DNA of 64,000 nt from Nitrospirillum viridazoti. Lineage in GTDB: Bacteria > Pseudomonadota > Alphaproteobacteria > Azospirillales > Azospirillaceae. Numbering within the stretch: position 1 is the stretch's first letter; each line of letters opens with the position of its first letter. Both the position numbers and the translations under genes were made by a program. Of this stretch, positions 26,423 through 33,896 are shown piece after piece. The DNA is taken from NCBI RefSeq assembly GCF_007827975.1, contig NZ_VITT01000001.1. One strand, written 5' to 3'. Under the pieces are notes generated by a model. It made no database searches, was not told the DNA's origin, and was given only the letters and a program-made list of their open reading frames with translations.

Positions 26423-27421
26423 TCAATCCGGCACATCCAGGCCGCAGCGGCGCAGTGCCTCCGGCAACTGGGCGAACAGCGCGTCCAACGCCTGCGGCGG
26501 CAAACCCGCCGCCAGGCGCAGGATGGGCCGCCCCTCATGCAACGACAGACGCACCAGCACCTGGCCGGTACGGGACCGGATGACCCTCTCCCCGGCCAAT
26601 TCCGGTTCCGCCACCCCTTCCCCCTGGGCCGCCGCCATCAGGGCGCGCAGACGGGCGGCAAAGCTCAAATTGTCGTCCACCCCTTTCCCGCTCAATTCGG
26701 CCGCAGTTGCCTCCACACGCGCGGCGGCCTCTTCGCTTTCCGCCATCAGGCGAGCCAGCTTGGCCCCATCACTAATCTTCAGGGGTCGCGGATCATCCAG
26801 GGCGGCAACCACCGTGGCCGGCAGTTCGGCGAACTTCAGCAAGTTGGACAGGTGCCCTTTGCTGAAGCCCAACCGTTCCATCAACTCAGCCCGGCTCATC
26901 AGCCCGGTATCCAGCACGGTCTTCAGCTGCACCGCCCGCTCGTAGGCGGAGATGTCGGCGCGGGCCTCGTTCTCCTGCACCATCTTGATCAGCAGGTCGC
27001 GGTCGTCCGCCTGCATCACCCGCGCCACCACCTTGCGGCCCAATTGGCGGCAGGCGGCCGTCCGGCGATGGCCGGCGATCAGCTCATATCCGTTGCCGTC
27101 AGCCGCCGGCCGCACCAGTACCGGCGCCAGCTGGCCATGACGCAGGATGTCCTGCACCAGGGTGGCGAAGGCGGCGTCGGCGAAGGCGGCGGTGTGCCGG
27201 TCCTGGTATTGGGTGCTGTGGATGTCGGCCGGATCCAGCTCCAGCAATACGCGGCCACTGTCGCGCAGCGTCTCCAGCTCCTTCGCGCTGTCCTGGAACA
27301 CGCTTTCGATCTGATTGACGATCGGGATAGCGGATCGGGGGGAGGCGGGTCGCGCCGCCCGAGTGGCGGTCAGGTCGCCGATGGCGCTGTCCAGTTCGGC
27401 CATTCTGTCCTTGCGGCTCAT
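26423..27421 (-). CDS. parB: ParB/RepB-type partition protein
   Basis: A 332-residue centromere-binding protein. The ParB N-terminal domain has LVQDILRHGQLAPVLVRP, YELIAGHRRTAACRQLG (the arginine patch, GHRR) and VQENEARADISAYERAVQLK. It is followed by the helix-turn-helix (SRAELMERLGFSKGHLSNLLKFAEL). The start overlaps the parA stop by 4 bases. Together with ParA it segregates this replicon. No confident parS site was found in the window. This is the second gene of the minus-strand parAB operon, which is divergent from repA. Confidence 0.92.
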   Translation of the reverse strand: MSRKDRMAELDSAIGDLTATRAARPASPRSAIPIVNQIESVFQDSAKELETLRDSGRVLLELDPADIHSTQYQDRHTAAFADAAFATLVQDILRHGQLAPVLVRPAADGNGYELIAGHRRTAACRQLGRKVVARVMQADDRDLLIKMVQENEARADISAYERAVQLKTVLDTGLMSRAELMERLGFSKGHLSNLLKFAELPATVVAALDDPRPLKISDGAKLARLMAESEEAAARVEATAAELSGKGVDDNLSFAARLRALMAAAQGEGVAEPELAGERVIRSRTGQVLVRLSLHEGRPILRLAAGLPPQALDALFAQLPEALRRCGLDVPD

Positions 27422-28674
27422 CGCGTCCCCTCCCGCACCGGCGTGCGCTTCCAGATGTCCCAGATAACCCGCTCGATCTCGGCGTTCACGTTATTCAGAT
27501 ATTCCAGCCCGCGCTCATAGGTGCGGCGGTTCACGTCGCTGGCCTCTAGCTCGTAATAGCTCTGCTTCAGGTTGCCGGCGCTATCCAGGCCCGTGGTCAG
27601 GGCCATGCGGTTTTCCAATAGCGTGTCGGCGAAGATGCTGCCCATCCACTTGACCAGCTGGCTCTGGTTGCCGTCGGCCGTCTGGTATTTGGAAACCAGC
27701 AGGCGCACGGCATCGAAGGTCTTCACCCGACCGCCCTCGGCTTGCGCCAAGGTGGACAGCGTTTCATAGACCATACGGAAGAACCGGCCGGCGGAGCTGA
27801 AATCCAGCATGCTGGGTGGAATGGGGATCAGCAGGAAGTTCGCGGCCATGACGGCGTTGATCGACAGGTAGCTGAGCGACGGCGGGCAGTCGCAGACGAT
27901 GATGTCATAATCCTGGTCGATGCTGGGTAGGGCGTCCTGTAGGATGCGCCAGAAGCGCAGTTCCCGTTGGCGCATCTGCCGCACCGGCACCTCGAACTCC
28001 GTGGAGTACAGGCCGAGGTTGGCGGGGATGACGTCCAGGCCGTCCCAATAGGTCTTCTGGATCAGCGGCCGCAGATCGTTGATCCGCTGGCTGTCGTCCA
28101 GGGTGAACAGGCGGTATAGCGTGTCCAGCCGGTCGAACTGCTCATCCGGCACGAAGCCGAACAGCGATGTGGCGCTGGCCTGGCTGTCGAGATCGATCAT
28201 CAACACCCGATAGCCTTGCAGGGCCAGGTACTGCGCCAGATGGACGGAGTGGGTGGTCTTGGCCGCCCCGCCCTTGAAGTTGGCGACGGTGATGACCGAC
28301 AGCTTTTCCCCCGCCTCACGATCGCGACCCACGCGATAGCGCACGTCACCGGTCTGCTGGAACAGCTGGCGGCGAATCTGGTTCACCTCCGCCAGGGTGA
28401 AGCCGCGGCGGTTGTTGCCGCCGATGACGGTGCCCTGGGGGAACTGCTCGTTCTTCAGCAGGGCGCGCAGGTGGCTCTCCGAGATGCGGATCAGCCGGGC
28501 CGCTTCCGAGGTGGGAAATAGGCGCAGGCTCTTGGCGTGGCCGGGATAGGCCTGCACCTCGATGATCTTGCGCTGGATGGCGTCACAGCCTTCCGAATGG
28601 TCCAGGAAAATTTGCAGGGGGTCGTCGCCGGCCGGCATGGCGCTATCGGCGGGCGCGCTGACATCGGTGGTCAT
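27418..28674 (-). CDS. parA: ParA/RepA-type partition ATPase
   Basis: A 418-residue protein. An N-terminal MerR-like helix-turn-helix region (about 55-105, FPTSEAARLIRISESHLRALL) precedes the ATPase domain. The deviant Walker A is VANFKGGAAKTT (about 130-141), the A' motif is VLMIDLDSQASATSLFG, and CDCPPSLSYLSINAVMAAN matches Walker B and following. The N-terminal DNA-binding domain is typical of type Ia plasmid and second-chromosome ParA proteins, which autoregulate parAB. Transcribed away from the iteron origin. Confidence 0.92.
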   Translation of the reverse strand: MTTDVSAPADSAMPAGDDPLQIFLDHSEGCDAIQRKIIEVQAYPGHAKSLRLFPTSEAARLIRISESHLRALLKNEQFPQGTVIGGNNRRGFTLAEVNQIRRQLFQQTGDVRYRVGRDREAGEKLSVITVANFKGGAAKTTHSVHLAQYLALQGYRVLMIDLDSQASATSLFGFVPDEQFDRLDTLYRLFTLDDSQRINDLRPLIQKTYWDGLDVIPANLGLYSTEFEVPVRQMRQRELRFWRILQDALPSIDQDYDIIVCDCPPSLSYLSINAVMAANFLLIPIPPSMLDFSSAGRFFRMVYETLSTLAQAEGGRVKTFDAVRLLVSKYQTADGNQSQLVKWMGSIFADTLLENRMALTTGLDSAGNLKQSYYELEASDVNRRTYERGLEYLNNVNAEIERVIWDIWKRTPVREGTR

Positions 28675-28756
28675 TGGTGTATCCGAGGGGCTGCCAGAGA
28701 TGGGCGGATAATGCCCAACCGCGATCCGGACGCCAACCGCGATCTTCAGGCAAATA

Positions 28757-28765
28757 TGCGGATAA
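28757..28765 (-). promoter_or_regulatory. DnaA-box-like site
   Basis: TGCGGATAA, one mismatch from the complement of TTATCCACA, at the parA side of the origin. Confidence 0.5.
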
Positions 28766-28846
28766 CTGTCTCACCATCGATTTTTTGCCGGTTAGGCGGA
28801 AAAGTTCGCTGATGGGATTTGATCAATTGGTTGAGTCGGCGCCTTT

Positions 28847-28863
28847 GGTAACTGTAACCTTGA
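28847..28863 (+). repeat. Iteron, degenerate outlier
   Basis: GGTAACTGTAACCTTGA, close to the 17-base iteron consensus, near the parA start. Confidence 0.65.
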
Positions 28864-28921
28864 AAGCGGGGCGATGGGGACTGGAAGCTGCCGCGATCTT
28901 CTATTGGACGCACCCCGATCT

Positions 28922-28938
28922 TCAAGGGAACGGATACC
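28922..28938 (-). repeat. Iteron, inverted outlier
   Basis: On the minus strand reads GGTATCCGTTCCCTTGA, a perfect consensus match. With the copy at 28847 it forms an inverted pair between parA and the main array. Confidence 0.8.
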
Positions 28939-29110
28939 AATTCCCGACGTATGAGGTGGCCCTTCGAAAGGGGCGCATTTCCTGAGTTTTTGCTGAAAGC
29001 CGCTCTGACGAGCGCGTATCGATCGCAGGGTGGGCTTGAGGGGAAAGCTTGCTCTGGAACCCGCTGAGCCTGATCCCCTGACCGTTGTTCCTGTCCTTGA
29101 AAGGCTGGCC

Positions 29111-29119
29111 TGTGGATAG
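29111..29119 (-). promoter_or_regulatory. DnaA-box-like site
   Basis: TGTGGATAG, one mismatch from TGTGGATAA (complement of TTATCCACA), directly beside the AT-rich segment. Confidence 0.6.
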
Positions 29120-29120
29120 T

Positions 29121-29210
29121 TTCCTTAAAAAGATTCAGGGTTAAAGAGATATAGGGTTTAACTGTTACGGCGCCAAAAAACGGTGATTTTCCAATAGCTT
29201 AATAGGACAT
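29121..29210. other. AT-rich segment, probable DNA-unwinding element
   Basis: Strongly AT-rich for this genome, with a near-repeat of AGGGTTAAAG and AGGGTTTAAC and runs such as TTAAAAAGATT. It lies between the DnaA-box-like site and the first direct iteron, the expected place for initial melting. Confidence 0.6.
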
Positions 29211-29212
29211 TT

Positions 29213-29434
29213 GGTTACCGTTCCCGCGACTCCCGGTTTCTGAACCCTGGGGCTGCGGACTCCGAACCCTCGGGCCTCGGGTCACCGAACCCTTGGCCGA
29301 TGGTTGCTGAACCCTGGAGTTTCGAAAAATGGTATCCGAACCCTTGAGGGGAAACGGGGCGAGTCGGCCGGAGTCGGTTGCCATACCCTTGATCTTGGTT
29401 GCCGTTCCCTCAATCCCGGTTGCGGTTCCCTTGA
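29213..29434 (+). repeat. Direct iteron array, nine 17-bp copies
   Basis: Copies start at 29213, 29235, 29257, 29280, 29302, 29331, 29376, 29397 and 29418, consensus GGTTNCCGWWCCCTTGA. Most are spaced 21-23 bases, two helical turns, so bound RepA would line up on one DNA face. The wider gaps are 29 and 45 bases. Confidence 0.88.
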
Positions 29435-29553
29435 GTTTGGACGGTTGGGCGGGCCGGTTCCGGACTCTGATACCGCGACCCGACCCACCATGGCCCCGAG
29501 TCCGCCTGATTTCACCCCACCGTGATGAGTCGGCCAAGTCTTTCCCGAGTCGG
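29361..29553 (+). repeat. GAGTCGG heptamer repeats in the origin
   Basis: GAGTCGG occurs at 29361, 29371, 29527 and 29547, plus an outlier at 28833, all in the same orientation and interleaved with the iterons. It may be a second protein-binding motif. Confidence 0.5.
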
Positions 29554-29554
29554 C

Positions 29555-29667
29555 TCAAGGGTTCGGTTACCTAAGGTCACGGGTTCGGATACCAGCCGCC
29601 GTGTCGACTCGGCGTGCATACCAGATTTTGGGGGTCACACCGCCAGAATCTCAAGGGATCGGCAACC
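29555..29667 (-). repeat. Inverted iteron group next to repA
   Basis: Minus-strand iterons at 29555-29571 (GGTAACCGAACCCTTGA), 29577-29593 (GGTATCCGAACCCGTGA) and 29651-29667 (GGTTGCCGATCCCTTGA), 106-218 bases upstream of the repA start. They probably act in RepA autoregulation. Confidence 0.82.
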
Positions 29668-29772
29668 AAGCGTGTTTTTGCCGTTGGCGGTGGCGATTGG
29701 CCGCGTTCATCATCCAGAGTCCGAACGCCCGATCCATGGTGGATGGGGCCTGCTGTGTGAAGGGTGGCGACA

Positions 29773-30774
29773 ATGGCGGGGACGACGACAGGGACTGCGG
29801 ACAGGATTTCCGCGCCGGCCATGGTGGAACCCCCGATGGCCGGCAGCCAGTTGGCCCTGGCGTTGGACAGCCCCCTGATCGGCAAGGTGAAGAACGACCG
29901 CCTGGTCATGGTCTTCAACTTCTTCGCCCTCAGCAAGGAGACGGTGACGGAATTGCCGGTCTACGACGACGGCACCGTCCGGATCGAGGTCACCGGCACC
30001 AAGCACGGCGTTGCCAACATCTGGGACAAGGAGGTGCTGATCTACCTTGTGTCCCTGATCCAGGACAAACTCAACCGGGGTGAACCGGTCAGCCCGCGCC
30101 TCACCTTCACCGGCCATGACTTCTTCCGCGTGGTGGGCATCCACGCCACCAACACCGCCTATCAACGGCTGGAGGACGCGCTGAAGCGTCTGCAGTCCAC
30201 CCAGGTGCTGACCAACCTGGAGACGGGTGGCGAGGGGGAGACGGGCGCCTTCTCCTGGGTGCTGGACTACCGCATCAACTACCGCCGCGACAAGGATGGC
30301 GGGAAGACCATGAAGTCGCTGACGGTGCAGCTGTGCGACTGGCTGTACCGCGCGGTGGTCAAGGACCGCAAAATCCTCACCTACCACCCCGACTACTTCA
30401 AGCTGTCGCCCACGGAAAAGCGGCTATACGAGATTGCGCGCGCCCATTGCGGCAACCAGGGCGCCTTCAAGATGAACATCGAGAAGCTGCGCCTGCGCGT
30501 CGGCGCCGAAAGCGACCTGAAGGTGTTCAAGGCGCGGCTGGTGGCCCTGGCCAAGAAGCGTCAGGCGCTGCCGGAATACGGCCTGACAGTGGTTGATCCC
30601 CGCCGCTGGGGCCGCGACCGCAACGCCCCGCCGCCTCCGGGTCGCACGCCGCTGAAAAGCCACATGGTCTATTTCTTCCGCACCGACAACCTGTCGGCCA
30701 TGGCGCCTTTCGACCAGGCGCCAGAGTTCCCGGACGCCCTGCCTGACATGATGATGGGCGACCTGGCGGCCTAA
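29773..30774 (+). CDS. repA: Replication initiator protein A (RPA family)
   Basis: A 333-residue initiator. Characteristic segments are SPLIGKVKNDRLVMVFNFFAL, SLIQDKLNRGEPVSPRLTFTGHDF, AYQRLEDALKRLQSTQVLTN and ILTYHPDYFKLSPTEKRLYEIARAHCG, the winged-helix initiator pattern of the plasmid RepA/RPA family. It is expected to bind the iterons upstream and recruit DnaA and helicase. The start is the ATG at 29773 with AAGGG 9 bases upstream; an in-frame GTG at 29764 is possible. It is divergent from parAB across the origin. Presence of this gene, rather than repC, defines the replicon type. Confidence 0.9.
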   Translation: MAGTTTGTADRISAPAMVEPPMAGSQLALALDSPLIGKVKNDRLVMVFNFFALSKETVTELPVYDDGTVRIEVTGTKHGVANIWDKEVLIYLVSLIQDKLNRGEPVSPRLTFTGHDFFRVVGIHATNTAYQRLEDALKRLQSTQVLTNLETGGEGETGAFSWVLDYRINYRRDKDGGKTMKSLTVQLCDWLYRAVVKDRKILTYHPDYFKLSPTEKRLYEIARAHCGNQGAFKMNIEKLRLRVGAESDLKVFKARLVALAKKRQALPEYGLTVVDPRRWGRDRNAPPPPGRTPLKSHMVYFFRTDNLSAMAPFDQAPEFPDALPDMMMGDLAA

Positions 30775-30901
30775 GGCTGGTTGGCGGCGGGCACCTCCCA
30801 AGGGACCGCCACCAATCTTGCAATCCCACGACAGACATGCTGCAAGTCGGAAAACCCGGCTGCGGGGCACGGGATTCGACCTGTCGTGAGGAACTTCTGA
30901 T

Positions 30902-33001
30902 ATGCGCGATTTCCTGAAGGGCGCGCCCTTGAGCGCCCTGGCGGCCGCCGCCTTGGCCGGCTTGCTGCTGGCGCCCACCGTGGCCGGCGCTGATGAAGGT
31001 ATGTGGACCTTCAACAATTTCCCCAGCGCCAAGGTGAAGCAGGCCTATGGCTTCAGTCCGGACGCGAAGTGGCTGGAACGGGTGCAGTTGGCCTCCGTCC
31101 GCCTGGCGCGCGGCTGCTCGGGCGCCTTCGTCTCCGCCGCCGGCCTGGTGCAGACCAACCATCACTGCGCCCGCGCCTGTATCCAGCAGGTCTCCACCGC
31201 CGATCACAACCATATCAAGGACGGCTTCACCGCGGCCGACCTGAAGGATGAGGCCAAGTGCCCGGATATGGAGGTCAACCAGCTGGTCCAGATCACCGAC
31301 GTGACCCAGCGGGTGAACATCGCCACCGCCGGCAAGGAGGGCGACGCCTTCTCCGCCGCCTTGAAAGAGGTGCAGGCGGCCATCCAGACGGAATGCACCG
31401 GCGGTGCCGATGACACTCGCTGCGACGTGGTCGAGCTGTACCATGGCGGCGCCTACAACCTTTACAAGTATCACCGTTATCAGGACGTGCGCCTGGTGTT
31501 CGCGCCGGAAGAGGACATCGCCTTCTTCGGCGGCGATCCGGACAACTTCGAGTTCCCGCGCTATGATCTCGACGTCTCCTACGTCCGCGTCTACGACAGG
31601 GACGGCAAGCCGCTGAACACCAAGGCGACCTATTTCCCTTACGCTTCCCATGACGCGAACGAAGGGGACCTGGTCTTCACCTCCGGCAATCCCGGCCGGA
31701 CGGAACGTCTGGACACCGTGGCCGAGCTGGAATACGAGCGCGACCACGCCCTGCCCGACCGCCTGCTGTACCTGTCGGAACTGCGCGGCATACTGCTGCA
31801 GTTCACGGCGCAGGGCGAGGAGAACGCCCGTATCGCCCGCACCAAGCTGTTCACCCTGGAGAACAGCTACAAGGCGCTGTATGGCGGGCTGCAGACCCTG
31901 GTCGACCCGGCCCTAATCAATGCCAAGCGCAAGGATGAGGCGGCGCTAAAGGCCCTCATCGACGCCGACCCGGCGTTGAAGCAGCAGTACGGCGACCCCT
32001 GGGCGGCCATCGCCAAGTCGGTGGACCACTACGCCGTGGTCGCCACGCGCTATCAGGTGCTGGAAGGCAGCCGCAGTTTCACCCAGTCCGACATGTTCAC
32101 CTACGCCCGCAACCTGGTGCGCGCCGCCGGCGAACGCCCCCTGCCGGATGGCAAGCGCCTGCGGGAATACACCGACGCCAACTTCCCCTTCATCCGCCAG
32201 CGTCTGCTGTCCAGCAGCCCGGTCTATCCGGAGCTGGAACGGGTGCTGATGCGCATGCAGCTGGTTTACATGCAGCGTCAGCTGGGCCCGGACGATCCGC
32301 TGGTGCGGAAGGTCTTCGGCAACCGCTCCGCCCAGCAGATCGCGGATGACCTGGTCACGGGCTCCAGCCTGGGCGATCCCGGGGTGCGCAAGAACTTGCT
32401 GGAGGGCGGCCAGGCGGCCCTCGACGCTTCCACCGATCCCATGATCAAGTTCGCCAAACTGGTGGACGCCGACGCCCTGGCCGCCCGCCGCGATGTCGAA
32501 GCCAACGTCTCGGCCGTGCAGCAGAAGAACGCCGGCTACATCGCCCAGGCCATGTTCAAGGTGCACGGCACGTCCATCTACCCGGACGCCACCTTCAGTC
32601 CGCGCGTCTCTTACGGGACGGTGAAGGGCTATGAGCAGAACGGCCAGCATGTGGCGCCCTTCACCACCATGGGCGGCACCTTCGACCGCGCCACCGGCGC
32701 CTTCCCCTTCGCCCTGCCGGAAAGCTGGCTGAAGGCCAAGGACGCCATCAACCCCGCGCAGAAGTTCGACGCCGTCAGCACCAACGACATCATCGGCGGC
32801 AACTCCGGTTCTCCCGTCATCAACAAGGACGCGGAGGTCGTGGGCCTGATCTTCGACGGCAACATCCAGTCGCTGGGCGGCGACTACGGCTATGACGGCT
32901 CGGTCAACCGCGCCGTTTGGGTCTCGGTCGGCGCCCTGAAGGAGGCGCTGGCCAAGGTCTACCACGCCAATCGCCTGTCCAAGGAACTGGGTGCCCATTG
33001 A
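30902..33001 (+). CDS. S46 family dipeptidyl peptidase (DPP7-like), first copy
   Basis: A 699-residue protein with a signal peptide ending near TVAGA-DEG, so periplasmic. It begins with the family hallmark DEGMWTFNNFP. The catalytic His is in LVQTNHHC (87-88). Ser635 is in IIGGNSGSPVI, the chymotrypsin-like GxSG site. FFGGDPDNFEFPRYDLDVSYVRVY is a further signature of S46. The S1-pocket region reads LIFDGNIQSL; a Gly after FD is, as I recall, the DPP7-type (hydrophobic P1) choice, whereas DPP11 has Arg. These enzymes cut dipeptides from peptide N-termini. A paralogue lies 0.9 kb downstream on the same strand. Confidence 0.9.
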   Translation: MRDFLKGAPLSALAAAALAGLLLAPTVAGADEGMWTFNNFPSAKVKQAYGFSPDAKWLERVQLASVRLARGCSGAFVSAAGLVQTNHHCARACIQQVSTADHNHIKDGFTAADLKDEAKCPDMEVNQLVQITDVTQRVNIATAGKEGDAFSAALKEVQAAIQTECTGGADDTRCDVVELYHGGAYNLYKYHRYQDVRLVFAPEEDIAFFGGDPDNFEFPRYDLDVSYVRVYDRDGKPLNTKATYFPYASHDANEGDLVFTSGNPGRTERLDTVAELEYERDHALPDRLLYLSELRGILLQFTAQGEENARIARTKLFTLENSYKALYGGLQTLVDPALINAKRKDEAALKALIDADPALKQQYGDPWAAIAKSVDHYAVVATRYQVLEGSRSFTQSDMFTYARNLVRAAGERPLPDGKRLREYTDANFPFIRQRLLSSSPVYPELERVLMRMQLVYMQRQLGPDDPLVRKVFGNRSAQQIADDLVTGSSLGDPGVRKNLLEGGQAALDASTDPMIKFAKLVDADALAARRDVEANVSAVQQKNAGYIAQAMFKVHGTSIYPDATFSPRVSYGTVKGYEQNGQHVAPFTTMGGTFDRATGAFPFALPESWLKAKDAINPAQKFDAVSTNDIIGGNSGSPVINKDAEVVGLIFDGNIQSLGGDYGYDGSVNRAVWVSVGALKEALAKVYHANRLSKELGAH

Positions 33002-33017
33002 GGAGGAAGCGCAGGGG

Positions 33018-33049
33018 AAGGCCCGGCGGATGCATACCGCGGGCCTTTT
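33018..33049 (+). terminator. Intrinsic terminator after the first S46 gene
   Basis: AAGGCCCGGCGG pairs with CCGCGGGCCTTTT across a short loop, with one bulged G, 16 bases after the stop codon. Confidence 0.7.
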
Positions 33050-33237
33050 CCGATGCGTGGCCGTCGGAGTAGGTAAACCAAATGCCGCACCCGCCCGGCC
33101 GTCAGGTAAAGGCCACAATCCCGTATTATAGGGCAGGGATGGCCCCGAGCGCCCCGGGGCCCCTTTCCTAACGTGACCAAGGGCGGCTTGGGCCGGAGCA
33201 CCGCATCGGCGGCTCCGCCGTCTGAAAGAGGATGATC

Positions 33238-33687
33238 ATGCAGCGCGTGTTCAAGGCTCCGTTCCTGGTGATGATGTCGCTGGTGGTGGCCTTGCTGGCG
33301 TTGGCCGGCGGCGGCGCCCCGGCGAGCGCCCGCACCTTCGTCAGCGTTGGTATCGGCGTCGGCCCTTATTATCCGGCGGGCTATTACGGCGCCTATTGGC
33401 ATGACCCCTATTGGCGCTGGCGCGGCCCTTACTGGGCGCCCTATCCCGTGGCCTACGCACCCTATCCCTACTATGCGCCCCCCGTGTACGTGGCGCCGGC
33501 CCCGGCCGTGGTGCAGGCGCCGCCGCCTGTGGTGGCGCAGCCCGTTCAGGCCGTGGCGGCCAAGCCGGCCTATGATCAGGCCAACTGCCGCGAATATACC
33601 TCCACCATCACTGTGGCGGGACAGCCCAGCCAGCAGGTGGGTACCGCCTGCCAGCAGCCGGATGGGTCCTGGCGCATCGTCAACTGA
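33238..33687 (+). CDS. Tyr/Pro-rich secreted protein with 17-kDa-antigen C-terminal domain
   Basis: A 149-residue protein with a signal peptide (MQRVFKAPFLVMMSLVVALLALAGGGAPASA). A striking Tyr/Trp/Pro tract follows (GPYYPAGYYGAYWHDPYWRW, then YPVAYAPYPYYAPPVYVAP) and an Ala/Pro/Val/Gln linker. The C-terminus, CREYTSTITVAGQPSQQVGTACQQPDGSWRIV, is the 17-kDa surface antigen domain. The paralogous domain ends the protein at 17830-18468. The start was set at 33238 because GAGG lies 6 bases before it; 33232 is also in frame. Probably outer-membrane- or surface-associated. It sits alone between two S46 peptidases with its own terminator. Confidence 0.78.
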   Translation: MQRVFKAPFLVMMSLVVALLALAGGGAPASARTFVSVGIGVGPYYPAGYYGAYWHDPYWRWRGPYWAPYPVAYAPYPYYAPPVYVAPAPAVVQAPPPVVAQPVQAVAAKPAYDQANCREYTSTITVAGQPSQQVGTACQQPDGSWRIVN

Positions 33688-33723
33688 CACGCCGTCCCCG
33701 TTCAGTGGAATAGGCGTCACGCG

Positions 33724-33749
33724 AACCCCAGGGATTCCCCTGGGGTTTT
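33724..33749 (+). terminator. Intrinsic terminator after the Tyr/Pro-rich gene
   Basis: AACCCCAGGG-attc-CCCTGGGGTT followed by TT, 36 bases after the stop at 33687. Confidence 0.8.
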
Positions 33750-33896
33750 CCCGTTCGGGGCTGCGACATTTGCACTTCCGTTACAAAATCCCGTCCCGCG
33801 CCAGTCTGGCTTAGGGGTATGCTCACATAAGAATGTACCGCCCGGCGGGGAGGCCGGGGTCAACAAGGTACAAACGGGCATCAAGGGACAGGGACC

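Larger units (their letters stand above)
28675..29772. other. oriV: Replication origin (oriV) region of a secondary replicon
   Basis: A non-coding stretch of about 1.1 kb between divergent parA and repA. From left to right it holds a DnaA-box-like site (28757), two facing iterons (28847, 28922), a second DnaA-box-like site (29111), an AT-rich segment (29121-29210), nine direct iterons (29213-29434) and three inverted iterons (29555-29667), then repA. This is the classic order of iteron-controlled origins. The parA and repA promoters must also be here. Confidence 0.85.

Noticed and set aside
29213..29667. CRISPR-like array
   Set aside because: Repeats are 17 bp and degenerate, occur in both orientations, and are only a few bases apart without spacers of constant size. 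They lie upstream of repA and fit iterons.
24600..30800. parS site of the chromosomal type (TGTTTCACGTGAAACA)
   Set aside because: No match or near match was seen; the partition site of this replicon was not identified.
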